Part shown: one piece after another, positions 1 through 15,300 of the stretch
Layout of the letters: each line of letters opens with the position of its first letter
Position numbering within the stretch: the first letter of the stretch is position 1
Source of the DNA: Alentia gelatinosa
Lineage: Eukaryota; Annelida; Polychaeta; Phyllodocida; Polynoidae
Length of the DNA stretch: 64,000 nt
Assembly (NCBI GenBank): GCA_950022655.1
Contig: OX465584.1
Span: 27,439,469-27,503,468 of the forward strand
Direction: 5' to 3'
Notes under the pieces: generated by a model
What the model was told of the DNA's origin: nothing
Databases searched by the model: none
The model's input: only the letters and a program-made list of their open reading frames with translations
Made by a program: the position numbers and the translations under genes

Positions 1-308
1 TTCATGAAACGTCTATACGACCCTTGGTCCGGGTTGCCACGGAACAACACTGCATGGCGGCGCTGAATCGTATTTTGTTGAGCCGTTACTCGGAAAACAC
101 TGCTTAGTCTAGGCTAATGCTTATAAAAATCAGAGCTTTTATACATAGTACATGTACATGTATTGTAGTTTAAATACCATTTACCGAGTTCAGCCTTGGG
201 CACCATGGAGAGGCATTGTGATTTCTTTTCACCAGTTGTACAGATCCTTTTAGTTTTCCCTTCAGTTCACTATCTTCCCACTTCAAAACCTGTTTTCTCT
301 TGTTCCAG
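1..308. other. Sequence upstream of the first recognised RING-gene exon
   Basis: No coding region is recognisable here. The stretch ends in a pyrimidine-rich tract and TGTTCCAG, a good 3' splice site for the exon that starts at 309. At least one noncoding exon and the promoter of the ligase gene are therefore expected further upstream, possibly outside the window. No TATA element or CpG cluster is obvious. Confidence 0.4.
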
Positions 309-317
309 GAGATCAAG

Positions 318-3300
318 ATGCACAAAGGCGTCCGATATATAGACGGTGATAATGAAGAAGACACCGATTCAGACTCTATTCTTTCACCCAGGTACTTTTT
401 ATATGTAAGACTTTGAAATTCTGTTTTTGTGGAGATTCCTCTCGAGAAACGAAAGCCCGATGGTTATGAGTGTGATTTTCAGATTTGATATACAATTAAT
501 ATGAAATTATTCAAGACATACATCTATTTCATATCAATGCGCCGGTTTTGCCCCTACCTCGCTGGTGTCTTTTAGTGCATTGTTTTCAACTTTTGTACAA
601 ACAGACTCATCAGAAGCATTGATGTGAATACGAAGCGTGTTGAGTACACTCACTACCCAAATGAGTTGGGAATCCACACCGGGGAAGTTTTTACAACTAG
701 TGACTTTTCTCCCGAGAAGGACAAATTACGAAACAGACTCATCAGAATCAGCTGATTATCTTCAGATATGATTGATAAAATTTAGCTAAAACATCTCTGT
801 GGCAAGCCAATGTCAGTCTGTGATATTCTTAGGGAGAATCCTTGGGAGATATGATAACTCTTCTCTTTGTCAAACATGTTAATTCCAAATACAAATTGCT
901 GATTTTTGAACATATATTTTTAGCCCTGTCTTTGGAGCACCGAAACAAGCCCGGAAGACAAGGTGTCCTGCTCGTCTACCAGCAGAACCGGACTCAGATT
1001 CAGATCTATTTCCCCCAACACCACAGCTGAAAAGGCGACGAACAACTAATGGGAATACGAAAAAGAAAAGTCAAAGTAACAGGCTCAGAGAAATTCCACA
1101 GAACAATGATAAGCTCCGACATGAAGCCCAAACCAGTGGAGAGCATACTGTGAGGAAAGACAGAAAGACAATGAAAGCAGCATTGTTAGCAGATTCAGAC
1201 AGTGATAGTGAATGGCTTTCTTCATTAACAGGACTAGGTGCACCATCTCGAAGGACATCTCAGGGTCAACCTTCATCCACAGATAATGAATTACGTAAAA
1301 TACAGTCCAGAATAATGCAAAGCCCAGAGAAATCTCCTGGGGGCGGCCACGTGATAGCTGGTAAACACAAGTCACCGAATGCCTACCGTAGTAGTAAACA
1401 CAAGTCACCGAACGCCCCCAGTTGTAGTAAACATAGGCCACCAAACTCCCCTGGTAGTAGTAAACCCAGGTCACCAAACTCCCCCTGTAGAAGTAAACAT
1501 GAGTCACCGAACGCCCCCAGTAGTAGTAAACACAAGTCACCGAACGCCCCCAGTTGTAGTAAACATAGGCCACCAAACTCCCCTGGTAGTAGTAAACCCA
1601 GGTCACCAAACTCCCCCTGTAGAAGTAAACATGAGTCACCGAACGCCCCCAGTAGTAGTAAACACAAGTCACCGAACGCCCCCAGTAGAAGTAGACACAA
1701 GTCTCCGAACGCCCCCAGTACCAGCACTCCCAGACTGCCCTCACTGACACCGAGGGAAATGAGTCTGCAAAAACTGGTCGAAATTAGAAAACAAAGAAAT
1801 AAACGCCAACGGGAAATGCAATGTGAAGAAGGTGGTAACTTAAATGAGGCCGCAGCATCAGTTCATGAAAACTGCCCAGCAGAAACACTTGAATCACAAT
1901 ACGAGGCGCTCTTCGGAGAGCCGTATAGTGATCAGAGCGATTCAGAGTATTTGCCAAAACAGCAAAAGCGAAGTTTTTCAAGTACACAGACTCCCTCCTC
2001 CTCAGGTGCTGCAGCACAGAGGAGAAAGATGCCCCGTAGGGAGGGCACCAGCAGCAAAAAGAAAGCACGCGGTCACCACACGGCATCGAGCACCCAGCAG
2101 AACTCCTCCGACATCCAGGTCATTACGCTCTCTGATTCCGACTCCGAAGACTCCCTTTGGTCTACTATCGACGTTTCAGACGGGGAGTTGGAGCGAATCA
2201 TCAATGGTGGCAGTGGCAATCAAGAATCAAATGCACAAGGTTCTGGGCGTGCGTCCTTTGCCATTGGTGGTGCTAATGCTGGAAGGACTTGCCCGGCCGC
2301 TGCCAGAGGGTCAGCTAGAGGTCACACAGTGGAGGCTGGGGCACGTGCCACAGAGTTTGTGGCGGCGAGTGCCCTGGTGAGTGGCTCACCGACCTGCTCG
2401 CCCTCCCGGCCCTGCAGGAGGTCGTGTCCCTGTAAGCACAGCACACCTGACGGCCGACTCCCGAACAACAGGAAACCCCTGAGAAGACCAGAGCGGACCT
2501 CTGCCAATAGGTGGCAGCAGCTGGATGTAGAGACAGCAGAAGGTTGGTTGATACAAAGTCACCTTCTTTTCTGTGTGTAATTTGTGGAGTGTGACGGTGA
2601 GAGACCTAAGTGAAAGCTATATGAGGTTACACAAAGAGCTGTACAGGTAAAGTGAGAAGTATCAGTTGAGTTAGGTATTATTTAGATCAGTTTCCAGAAT
2701 GTTTTTATCTACAGAAGAAATCGCATTTTTAGGTGGAATTTTCAATTAGAATAGAGAGATATAATAGTGCGGCTCTCCTATGTGTAATTTGTAATTAAGA
2801 CTGCAAGTGTGTGCATATATTCATTGAAACAAAGCAGCGTGATGAATCTACACTGTTTACTCATTAGATGAAGTCTACCTACATTTAGACCCCCAATAAT
2901 AGCTACCCATATCCAACCAGTGCCCTAGTCCGCACGCTATCTGTTTCATCAGTTAGTATGCATTTTTGCAGCATTTGATCAACTTTCTGGTGGCGAGAGA
3001 ATTGTCCCTGTATTTAAATTCTTACTTGGACTTCATTGTAATCCTACATCAGATACCGGTAATGATCCTCATGTTTCTTGATCAGGTTCGACGAGTGAAG
3101 CTGAGACGAGCATGTCACATGCTGTAAGAGTTGCTAATCAGATGGAGAAGGATGAGGAAATGGCGCGGCGACTTCAGGTGAGACAGCGTCCTTGTGAGGA
3201 GGGGGAACGAGCATTACCATGCATAGCCCAGTGTTAGTCGTGACTTCAATAATATGAGCGTGGCGATTACACTTCTCACTCAGCCAGGGGCTACCTTGAG

Positions 3301-6300
3301 AATGACAATATTCAGTCAGGTCCCAACGGTTGATATACTATTACATGGATATCATTGCTTTGGAAAGGCCCATCTTTCTCATGCCATGTCTATGTGATGT
3401 GGGAAGTAAAAGAACTTTCACCTCGGTAAATGTGTAGGGGTGAGATTTCTACCTGAATTCATCACACAGATTCGATCACCACCCTCGTGGTGTAAAAGAA
3501 CCTTGAGAAAGTCTGGTAAGGACCTATAATGGTTGACTGGATGTTAAATCAAACCAAACAAACCAAAACCAATTGCTCTGGAACAATGTGATACTGACAA
3601 CCCTTATCAACAGTGACACTTAGTGGATTGTTGCATTCTCCATTTCGTTTTTTTTACGGTAGGACAGTGGAGTGAATCAAGCAGATTCTGGGTTTAAAAA
3701 GAAGGGGAAAACAGGTGATAAAGCGTCTCATGCGGGAATGGGAAAAGAGCATCAGCATGCGAAGCCCAGTGTTTACAGTGACTTCAGCTGAGAGGGTTTT
3801 TTGTGAGGGGGGAAGGGAAGGAGAATTATCATGCGTAGTCCAGTGTTAATAGTGATTTCAGGTGAGATTCACCAAGAAATTTAGATCATACACACGTGTT
3901 TGGGATAGGGTTGTCCTGCATTATGCCTTCAGCAACAGGCAGGGCGTTAGGCGATGTTCACAACACGAGCTACCACAGGAGAGTGACAGCTGGACAAATT
4001 TTATATAGGAAATGTGCAAAAAAGATATGGTTTTCTTAAATTCTCTCTCAGAAACAAGGATGCTGACAATTTCTACTATGTTCAATGAACGTTTGGAGAT
4101 AATAACCTTGGTTTTACCATATGAAATCAAACTTAATAATTTCTGTATATTGTATTATAATTTTATTATAACATTATTATAATATTGATATAGTTTTTGA
4201 ATTAGAAATCTGCTCTACAGCACTTGGAGATGATTGTACAGAGTTCCCAGGAATATTACATGGGTTTAAATTTTAATGGTGAATTTTCCGATATGCCTTT
4301 AATACTTGTGATCTTCATTGATCAGGAGGACCTGGATCGACAATATGCTGCAGCCTTAGCATCAGGCGCCTCCTATACCCCCGACTCCCAGCAAACAGGT
4401 AGGTAAACAAATATCATTCGTGAATTAAGGTAATGAAAAATAAATCCAGTTTGTAGGTACAGATTTATCACTGACCAATGAACTCTGTTAGCAGGCACAG
4501 CTATATCACTGACAAATAAACTTATTTACATGGATGGAAGTCTTCTGACAAATGGCGGGAATCTGGCTTTTCAGAATTTTGATGAAAATTACATAAAATG
4601 ACAGAGATGCCAGTTTTCAATGTTTCCATTGAAATTCATGTTTTCATTTTTAGAATGAAAAATTATTTTTCCTTTTGTAATATTGACAGACCACCAGCTA
4701 AATAACAGCCACAGCCCCGTGATCCCCCACTAAACCTCCCCACTGACCCATGTTAAAACTTAAGCATTCCTTTGATCCCGTCGTTCCCCTGTGTAAACTC
4801 TGTATTGCAATGAAAAATATTTCAATGGTATATTTTTTTCTGACCCCAACTGGCATCGCAGAAAATGTCCGTATTTACACAGTGGGAGTATCTATTCCAT
4901 GGCAGCCATTTTCTCTTTTCCAAGGAAATCCTTGTCTTCGCTTTCAGTTTTAAAAATTGTGTAAAACAAAAGAGAATAAATTGGGCCTTATTCACACCAA
5001 TGGACACACACCTAGCCCATTATCTATGGCCAATAATGATGTGGTTTCCGTGTTCTCTCAGTCTCTCTGAGGTAGTAAATCCACATGAAAAATATTTCCT
5101 GTGTTTTTCATGACCCCTAGTGACATCCTGTGTTTCAGATAACGGTATAGAGCCAGGTTTTATTCATGCTACCACGGGCCATTCGATTCATCGTTGATTG
5201 TGGTTGGAGAGTTCATAGACTTATGATGAGTGTATTAGTATGCCAGGTTTCATCAATTCTATCACAAGTTGAATCAAATCATAATGTGACTGCGCGGTTA
5301 ATGCGCTACCAAGCAAAGATGGCAACTTTCCATGTTGCCATAGAAATCCACCTTTTCTTTTTCAGTTTATTAAATTCCTGTTCCTTATATAAAGCAAAAG
5401 TGATATTTATTGAGCTTCATTCAAACCAATAGAATAGTTTCAACCTCCCACAGACCTTGAGCCCCACACTGTGACCAAGACTGATGTGTTTTATCACTCA
5501 TTCTGAGGCAGAAAATCCCACTGAAAAATATTTCCACTCTTTTCTATGTTTTTTATAAACCCAACTGACAGACCTGAACGATACTGTGTTTATTTTATCA
5601 GGACAGCTGCTGTCTTCTACGGGTGGGTCCGATGACGATGCCGCTGTGGACGCCGCCCTGTTCAGCAGGTTGCCCGTGGAGTGGCAGGCTGTAAGTACTT
5701 CACGTCTTTGTCAGTCATCCCTCTGAGAACATGAGGCCCATGAATCAGGTTTACCAAACTTATTATGAGGAATACAATAGGTAGATAGAGGCTAGTTTTG
5801 GTCAGACATTTGTATAAGTGAATAGTCTTAAATCAGACGCTAGTTCATAGTTAAAACAACAGTCATAGGTGGCAATAGACTAGTCAAAACAAAGATGTGA
5901 GTTGTAATGGTAATTAGTAATCTATTGATTCTCATAATGTTGGAATAGGACTAGTAAATACAACCTCGTGAGTTTTAATGGTGACCTTTAGTATGTTTTC
6001 TCTAGTTATAAGCTCATCCGGTTTTGTTACAGAATACACGGAGACCAAGAAGACCTCGCGGATATGGTAAATATATGAGTTCTTTGACAACTGTTTTCTT
6101 CAATTCTTTAGGATGAGGGTTTTCAGATTGGTTGTTTTGTTCATTGTCTCATTTTCTTTTGTAGAATTATGTTCATGTTCTGAAATATAGCCTTTCTTGT
6201 AACTCTCCATACACATTCTCTGCTACAGAAGGCCACAAACTTATTAGTTCCAATATATAGATGTTTTACGCCTCACTAGCATTCCTGACCGTCATACTTA

Positions 6301-9300
6301 CCATACTGTATTTTTTCTCTGTGTGTCTATATATTCTATAAAATAGTGTGTACAATTTGTGCTCACATGACAAATGTATTGTAGCAGCCGTATATTGCTG
6401 GGCTAGTGTATACAGAAATGGCAACTTTCCATTTCCCATGGAATTCGATGTTTCCTTTTCAGTAAATTAAATCAGTGTCTTCGCGTAAAACAAAGATAAT
6501 ATTAATCGAGTTCCATTAATGCTAATAAAACAGTAGTTTGAACCTTCACACAGACACTCCGTCATATACCATGGCTGACCTGATGTGTTTTCCGTGATTT
6601 ATCAGTTTTCTGTCTGAGGCAGGAAATTTCTTATGAAAAATAGTTCCATCATTTCCCGTCCCCAACTGATATCCCTGTAATAGTATTTATCTCACCCTTG
6701 GAATAAGTGTCCATAGGCTTAACATGGGGATATTGTTCTCCATGCCCCCTCAATTATTGCAGTCCGTTCTCCATGGTCTATATCCTGTTTGTTGCCCATT
6801 CTTTTAGTGTGTTCAGGGGTGAAATAAATACAAAAAGCAACTCGTTTTGGTCTTTCTCCAACTAGTTTGAATGCTACGTGATATTCACTCGGCTGTCGCC
6901 TCGTTCATATCACTCCGCATCAAATTCGTCGAGAACGACGACTTTGAACAAAACTTGTTATTTTCTTCTTTAATATAACCCTGTAAGAGAATATATTATG
7001 TTTGGTAAATCTTTTGTGTGAAAAATAAATACCGCTCTGGTTCACCCGATCCCTGTGGGGGTATGGATGAAATTCTGGTGGGGAACCCTTCTTGGGTACA
7101 GATTGTGTTCATACTTGTTTGGTTGTAGAGGAGCTGTTGCCGGTGCAGCTGCCCGTGGCGGACGTGCCCACTCGTCGTCAGACCCGGTCCCGCACCAACC
7201 CCCGCAGACGGACACGTGTGACTGCACGCGGCGCCAGGAACCACCTCAACAGTACGCCATGCTTTACTTTACACCAACCATTTCTCTGTGGATTTTATTT
7301 CCTTATTTGCTAACCACTTGAGCGATGATTTAAAGGCCAGAATAAGTTTCGAATCATCTTTTTTTGTAGCAAAAATAATTATATTTATTAATACGTGGCT
7401 AGAAATTTCTGTCACAAGCCGATGCATGGGACTTGTGACAAAAAGAATTCCCCAAACCCAAAATAATTGAATAGTTCAGTCAGCATTTCTATCAGTGAGC
7501 ATTTTGTGAGTATTCTGTTTATTGTTATCGTTACTTGTGTTCATAGCATTCAAAAGTTAAAATAAATGGTACAAATGTGATCCGGATATAAAAAAAACAG
7601 TTTGATGTTACATAGTTTAAGATATATCTGAGACGTGGTTAGATGTTCACTCTATAACAACTACTGCCCGAATGTGCTCGATGTTTCACATCGGCTCGCG
7701 TCATCGATCCGGTCAATTGTGACAGACCAAAAAAACAAGAAATTTCTAAAACACTGATTAAGATATAGTGCAAGGTTCCTATTGGTCTGAAGGGACAGAG
7801 ATATACAAGAAATTGTAGTAGCCACCTGGTGGGTGGTAAAGGAACTAAGTTATACATGTACACCTTGACCTTGTTTCTTCAGTTGATGACCTTGAAGAGG
7901 AGATGTTAATGGTGCAAGATCAAGTCAATGCAATACTTGGCCTGGGCGTAAGTAATATCAATAGTGATTTCTTAGAAATGAAAGCAGATAAAATGATACG
8001 AGACTGATACATTCGCAGAGACAATTCAGATTGTTCTGGGTTTTCTGTATCCACCTAAGCGCCGGCTGGTAGCAGCAGTAATTGTGCAGGTGTAAAATAA
8101 CGATCCCAGTTGATCCTGTCACGTTGTTGGGTTTTTTTCATTTAAGCAGAGATGGTACAGTAAAACCCCGCTTAATTCGACAAACAAAATTCTTATCAAA
8201 GTTATCACCCCCTGAAGTGTAACTTAGTTTTCAAAGTACATGTAAACCAAATCAAATTGTAAAACAACCACTATCTGTGGCGACACCTACAGGAGGTTTT
8301 ATCTTTTCGCTGAGTTCTCACTAGAGGGCAGGCCTACTGTGGTGAGTCCAACACTGAACAAATCAGCGACTTATAATTAGGACAAATCAACCACCTATAG
8401 ATGGGACAAATCTGCGATCTATAGGTGTGACAAATCAGCGACCCATAGGTGGGACAAATCAGCGACCTATGGGTGGTGCAAATCAGAAACCTATAGATAG
8501 GACAAATCAGCAACCTACAGATGGAACAAATCAGTGATCATATAGATGGGACACATGAACTATCTATGCATAGAAGACTCTGATTCTGAAGCTCATTTGA
8601 AGTCAAGTTGACTCCTAGCATGCCAGCTTTTATTTATGTCTCTCTAATGCCTAGCCCCTGTTAAGACAGTCCTTTGTTTGACAGTATCGGGTAATTAGAA
8701 ACTCTGACGGTGCATACAAAGTGGATTTTACCTTTTTTTCTAGAATAGTTGATTTCGGTTACTGGCGATGGTTTTCATAAGTAAATTAGACTTGCAGTTT
8801 GTTTTTATAATCCATCCTAGATTCATTTTATCTACAAGAGGTTACCAGAGTTGCCTCCATTTTGTCTAAGCTATGTGTAGTGAGTCGTAATATTTTTAAT
8901 GCTCAGGCGTGAGAATATTTCGCCCATCAGTGGATTTCTGCGGTTCTTTTTCCGTCGAGCCCATTTTTAAAATCAGTTTAGATCCAGTGAGGAAACTTGG
9001 GTGGGGGAAAGAGGAAAACAATACTGTAATTCATGAAATTAGCACTCAAAAGCGCTAATAAAATCTCAGATTTCAAGTGCTGCACTGGGCTCCGCTGGGG
9101 AAGCTAATGGTGACCCACAACCCCGGCCAATGTTCGGGTTTTGTTTTTGGGGTGTCTTTTTCGGATACTGCAACGTACGTGAGGAGAGACCGTGTGGAAG
9201 AGACATGGCAACGAGGCTGTCGCTACGTACTGCGGGGGGTAGTTCCCAGTGTCACCGCTAGGACTCAGGGTGCAGACCGGGGTCGACGTGCCAAGCGCCG

Positions 9301-12300
9301 CTCACACATCAAAGACCCCGCAGTTGGCGCGCGCTGTACCCCGCGTCCCGGTAACCATGGCAACCTGCAAACGCATGCTCCAAATTTTATCATCGACGTT
9401 ATGTCAAGGACGTGGTGGGTTGTGGTGGTCGGCGAAGTTTGAGTGGAGTTGTGGCGTCACTTACTATCGGATGTTGTGTAAGGTATCCTGTTTACTGCTG
9501 TCATACACGCTACTTACACGGCGGTCCAGGGGACCAGCGTAAATAAGTGCGATGCGTCTGTGTTCAAAGCACTACTCACCGGTTGAGTCATTTTCAGTTT
9601 TCTACACAATAAAATCAAATATAACCAGTCTTTACCCCGCCCTAAAGGACCGTATACTAGAGAAAGAAAGTCCATGCATCCAAAATCAAAGTACAGGAAA
9701 ATGTACCTATGTGAGGGTATTACAAATATACGTGTACGTGTACAAAAGCCGTTTGAATACTTTTATTCTAGGTTGTCTTAGACAACCTAGAATAAAACAA
9801 TCTTTAAGAAAAATCACTGGAAATATATGTATAAAAAATGGACAATGATTTCCAGCCCGAGAATACCTATCTATTGTGTGTGTGTTTCTTTAACCGTATA
9901 AGGACCGAGCTCATCGATATGAAAAAATACATTTGCTGTACATAATTCCACGGATTTGTATACAGGCCCGTGATGATATTTTTTTCTATTTTTTACATGA
10001 CATTTTATTAATGTCCTTATCTGCAGAGTGTTTCTAAGTTAATTCATTCTAAACCCCCTGTATAATATTCCCAATGTTGCAAATAGATTCCAGGTAACTG
10101 AAATGTGCCACTAATTTAATGATAGCTTTTGTTCATGAATTGTGAAAGGGTGACCGATTTAAGGCATCTTTCATATTTCTAAACGTCGCTAGAGCATATG
10201 GCCAGTCTGTCTGTAGGGTATTGGCCGCATTACAGGCCTCAGTCAGTCTCCACAGCGCTAGGACAGGTCATGAATATTCAAATAGGCGATGAGGACCCTA
10301 ACTGTGGCAGACTAGTAGTTTTTGATTGCAGCATAATATATGCGCCATTTTAAAATGACATAGGCTGCCACACCGCTTGTCTCAGGGTAAGGAAAAAACT
10401 ACACTATTAACCTTAGTTTTCAACATTGATAGAACTACATCATGAGAGAAAACGCAGATCTGAGTAAAGACCAACTGAAAAGAACACCAGGTTTAAGTCT
10501 TTCTACACGAGGATGTCACTCTCATGGGATTTCAGTCTCCATTCTTGCCTTTTTATATATAGTAGGTAACCAATTTAAATATTCTGTCAGTTAATGTTCT
10601 GGAAAACAATTTGAACTAAAAGGGAAGCAGGTAGCCTGCCAAGCAATGGTAAGGAAGCAGTCTCCAAGCAATGATGAGGTACACAGGTAGGCTGCCAAGC
10701 AACACAAACAAATATTTACAGTTGGCGGGCAATTATTTGCTGACAACATATATCTATTTACAAGAAAGCAAATTTATTACACAGGTCGATTCTTTTATAT
10801 TTCACTTTCTCTGTTAGAGTGGGAGACCTCTCAGCTCCTGCAATTCCCAACCAACCCCACCCAACGCCATTATACACCGCCACTACATACTCATCCCTAT
10901 CCTAGTACACCTCACCACACAATTACCCCCACTATGTCATCCCACCCCTATCCACCCCATATCCACCGCACCTCCATCTCATCCTCCCCAATCCCGTTAT
11001 CCATGTTTTATCAGCTGCGATACGAGACCAAACGCGTCGTAGGTTGGTGGTATTACCATGGCAACGGCATCAGTAAATAGGCTATCTGTTGGGTAAGAGA
11101 AACGCCGCCAGCTCTTTGATGTTAAGCACCTGTGGGGGTGGGGGTGGCGGTCTGCATACATGATTTCCTTGTGGAATGGATGGAGGTTTCTATGTGTTTA
11201 TGGGGAGGGGTGTACACGGGGTGACCGTGTGGTACGTTTGGAGGGAGGTTTCTATGTGTTTATGGGGAGGGGTGTATACGGGATGACCGTGTGGTACGTT
11301 TGGAGGGAGGTTTCTATGTATGTATGGGGACGGGAGCATGATCTGATGGTACGTATGGGGGTAGGTTTCTGCCTATTTATAGGGAGGGGTGCTTACGAGA
11401 TGACCTGATGGTACGTATGGAGGGAGGCTTCTATGCATGTATAGGGAGGGGTGTATATGGGATAACCTGGTGATAGGATGTAGGAAGGTTTCTTCATCTG
11501 TATTGGGAGGAGAGTATATGGGATAAACTGGTGGTACATATGGATGGATGTTTCTACGCATCTATGGGGAGAGTTGCATATGTGATGACTGAGTGGAACA
11601 GATGTAGGGAGGTTTCTATATGTGTTCAATGTATGGGCAGGGGTACATATGGGATGACCTGGTTGTTCAGATGTAGGGAGGTTTCTATATGTGGTCACTG
11701 TATGGGGAAGGGTGTACTGATTTTGGAAGGTTTCTATGTGTGTATGGGTAGGAGGGCATAACGGATGCCGTGTGGTACAGATGCAGGGAAATCTCTACTT
11801 GCATATCTTTGAAACAGAAATTATATGGATTTATATTGTAATGCCCATATGTATCACCCCTGACATTTCTCAACTGCCCTAAGCTTTGTTTTAAAGTTCC
11901 CATCCGTCTCAAAGCGGTGAGATTTCTTATTCCCTGTGTGAGAGAAAGATAGCAGGTTTTTTCCTAGCCGTGACTTTTATCCCTAGGGGTTAGCAGTGCA
12001 GGCAGGAGCGGGTTTTAATTTTGAATTTTATTTGTAATAGTTATAATTCTCTGGACGACTGCAACAGCGCGAAGTAATACCAACAATCTTCTGCTAATAT
12101 TAGGATAAGTCTGTCTCTCTCAATCCCCTTCTCTTCTTAATGCTGTGTTTTTTACTCTTTCAGATTATGCCAGGCATAGGCACCGGTCTTAATCACTCGT
12201 TAGCAGATGGAGGCAACTATGAGGTGAGATTCCAATATAACATGTTTTTAACTGATCAGTAGTATGGATTACTCGAAGAAAATGAACCAAGGACACTTAA

Positions 12301-15300
12301 AAAGTTTGCAGGGGTTCTCCATGAGCTAGTCAAATTACCTCAAAGATTATTTTACCAACAAACAAGCTGGTTAGATCAGCTCCAACATTTGACTGAGCTG
12401 GTTAATTGCCCTCTGACTGAGCTGGCTATATGACCTCTGACTGAGCTGGTTGATTGCCCTCTGACTGAGCTGGTTAAATGACATCTGATCTGATTGTGTG
12501 ACCTCTGAGCTAGTTAATTGACCTCTAACTGAGCTGGCTAAATGACCCCTTACTTAGCTGGTTAAATGACCTCTGGGTTGATTGTGTGACCTCTGAGCTG
12601 GTTAATTGACCTCTAACTGAGCTGGCTAAATGACCACTGAATACCAATGACCTTTGATCCAAAGCGGTAACTATGTGTCTGGTCATGACTGCACCGCGCC
12701 CCAGGCCGCTGTCACCCGTCGTCAAACCATTGACCAAGTGCTGCCACCTGTATTGGGCAACCTGCCAATAATACGGGGGGAAACCCATCTGTGAGACACC
12801 ACCCTGGGGGCTGTGGGCTTCCGCCACGTGCCCTTGCCTGACCCTGACCCCTGGCGGCAAAGGAGATAAGGAGCACGAGCTCGCCGGATTTCTGATTCTG
12901 CTTGGAGCTCAGGTTGCGGGAAATGCCTCGCGTGATGCTGTCACGTCACTTCCGGTTCCTACCCCGCGCCATCTTTTGCCACTGATGATTCAAGAGATAC
13001 TTAGAATCATATCTGACAATTTATCTTGAAAATCAAAACCCATTTCATTTTCATAGAGGTTGAACACAAAGCACTATAGTACACATGTATGACTTTGAAA
13101 TTGGGGCCACCATGTTATTTTGAAATTTTCCCCTTTTCTAGGGAAATCTTTGTTTTCATTTCCAGTTTTTGAAATTCTTGTTTCTTCTGTAACACAAAGA
13201 TAGCATAAATTGAGCCTCATCCATGCCAATAAAACAGTGGTTTGAGCCTCCCGACAGACCTTTAGCTTCATTCCAAAACGAATACCGATATATGTTTTCT
13301 TGGTCTCTCTGAGGCAGTAAAGTCTACGAGAAAAATATTTCCATTTGGTTTTCCTTGATCTCTACTGAGATCCTTGAATTCCTGTGTCTCAGGCAGCGAT
13401 ATCACATAGTTAAATATCAATATCATTTTAATATTAAAATACTTTAATAAAAAAATTATAAAAGGAACATTTCCCTTTTGCATTCGTGACCGATAGAGTA
13501 GGCTCTCGGATTTCCGTCTAGATCCAATGACCTAATAATTTTTCATGCATTACTTACAGCGTTCAAAAGACATGGATGCTTCAGACAGACATATCCTGCT
13601 GAACTGTCACGGGTACAAGAAAATAGGAGAAAGTACATGAAAATGTTGTTTGAGACTATTCCAAAGAAATAAATCATCAGGTTTTTGAAAGAGACAAATC
13701 TCTTTGATTGTTTACGAAGCATTTGAAAACATTGAAAAGAATTGGCTGAAAGAGGTATACGATAGTGAAAAGCTTAAATCCTCAGGGTCCTCTGGGATGT
13801 TAAATTAAAAACAAACACGCCTTAGTGTAATATCTGACGTATTCGATCTCTGAACAACACTCATTAAAATCCTCGAGGAAAGACAGACTTGGCCCTCTCA
13901 GTGTGTGTTATCCCCTGACCGGACCCGCTGTTGCTATACAGAGCGTCATAGCCTTGAGGAGTTCGCCGTGACGCCATCACAAAGGCACGTTTAGGGCCAG
14001 CGTTAAGTCCACTCCCCTTTGATAACTCGCCCCAAAACAACGAACGTGTATTGTAACAATCATTACATCATTCCTAATTTGAGATTATCCTAAAAGAACA
14101 TATATAATATGAGAGAGTTTGTAATTTCTGTCAACTCTTACTATTCAATCACCATCATTTATAATATTCAAATAAATTTTATTTACCCAAGGAAGATGGG
14201 TTAAATTTACTGCAGGTGTATTTCTGCACACGCACCTGGATGTAAGAACGAATCTTACTACATTATTCCAAAAGGTATAAGCTATTTAGTTAAGATGTTA
14301 GCTATCCCTTATATATTGAAACAATATATTCAAAGCCAATGCAAGTGACATAGAATAACCACCGTTCTGTTGATATTGGTAGGTTTATTAGCAGGTAGAC
14401 GGTTGGTCCTAAGGTTATGTCTATAGACTTCTGTAATACACTGCTTGTAGAGTTTCTAGGCCACATTTTTGCTTTTTATAGCTCACTAAGTACAGATAGG
14501 AATATGATTTCTGTTTTGGAAAGAAGGTTTTATGGTGGTACAATGCCTTAAAGGTTTGTATTTTTGGGGGGGGGGAGGGGGACTTGTGGTCACAGGTCCA
14601 TTTTAAGAACTCCTTTATGGACATATTTCTACCCCTTAAACTGGTTGAATCATAATATGATATGCCTCATTTGAAAGAGAATAAAAACAGTAGGTGCCAG
14701 GAAGTGGAAGCTTTTAAGTAGATTCTATATTTACAGAGATATTCAAGTATTTGTTAAAAGAGGGTGGTGGGGGATTTGGGATGAAATGGGCATACTCAAA
14801 AGAGGTTTCCTCAGTATTGATTTACATTCAGCATTAGTATTAATTGTTAGTGACATGCCTCCTGGTATGTGCGACAGACCAGAATGAGACTGGTCAGCCC
14901 TCATTGGCTGTTGCTTCAACAAGTTCCCAGCACAGAGCTTACAAGCTTACCCTGTACCAAGATGCCACTTGCTAACTGTATCTAAGCTGGATGAAGCTGT
15001 CATTAAACCAGTTAAATTGTTTACTCATAGTATAGTACATCTGTGTGTGAGTTCTACTCCCTTCTTGTTCAGGTCTTCACCTAGCTAATCTAGGCCTCTG
15101 AGCTTTACAATATATTTACTCAATATTGATTTATATCGAGCATTGGTGTTACATTTACCATCTCCATAAGTGGCATTGACAGTTGCTTACACCCTAGGAA
15201 GTGTCACTTTTCAGGTGAAATGTATATTTGATGTGCTATTGATGTATTTTTGCAAATCTCATAATGGGAGGGGGGAGACAGCCGGTGTATGAGTGGATGG

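Noticed and set aside
1085..1750. 221-codon open frame on the minus strand
   Set aside because: It is the antisense of the 33 bp coding repeat; open length comes from the repeat period. The sense frame splices into a RING protein.
3663..3714. Possible small exon between a TAG acceptor and an ACAG/gtgata donor in the ligase gene
   Set aside because: It runs phase 0 to phase 1, while exon 3 (ending 3177) and the 4326 exon join directly in frame and make a continuous DEEMARRLQEDLDRQYA helix. Inclusion would shift the frame.
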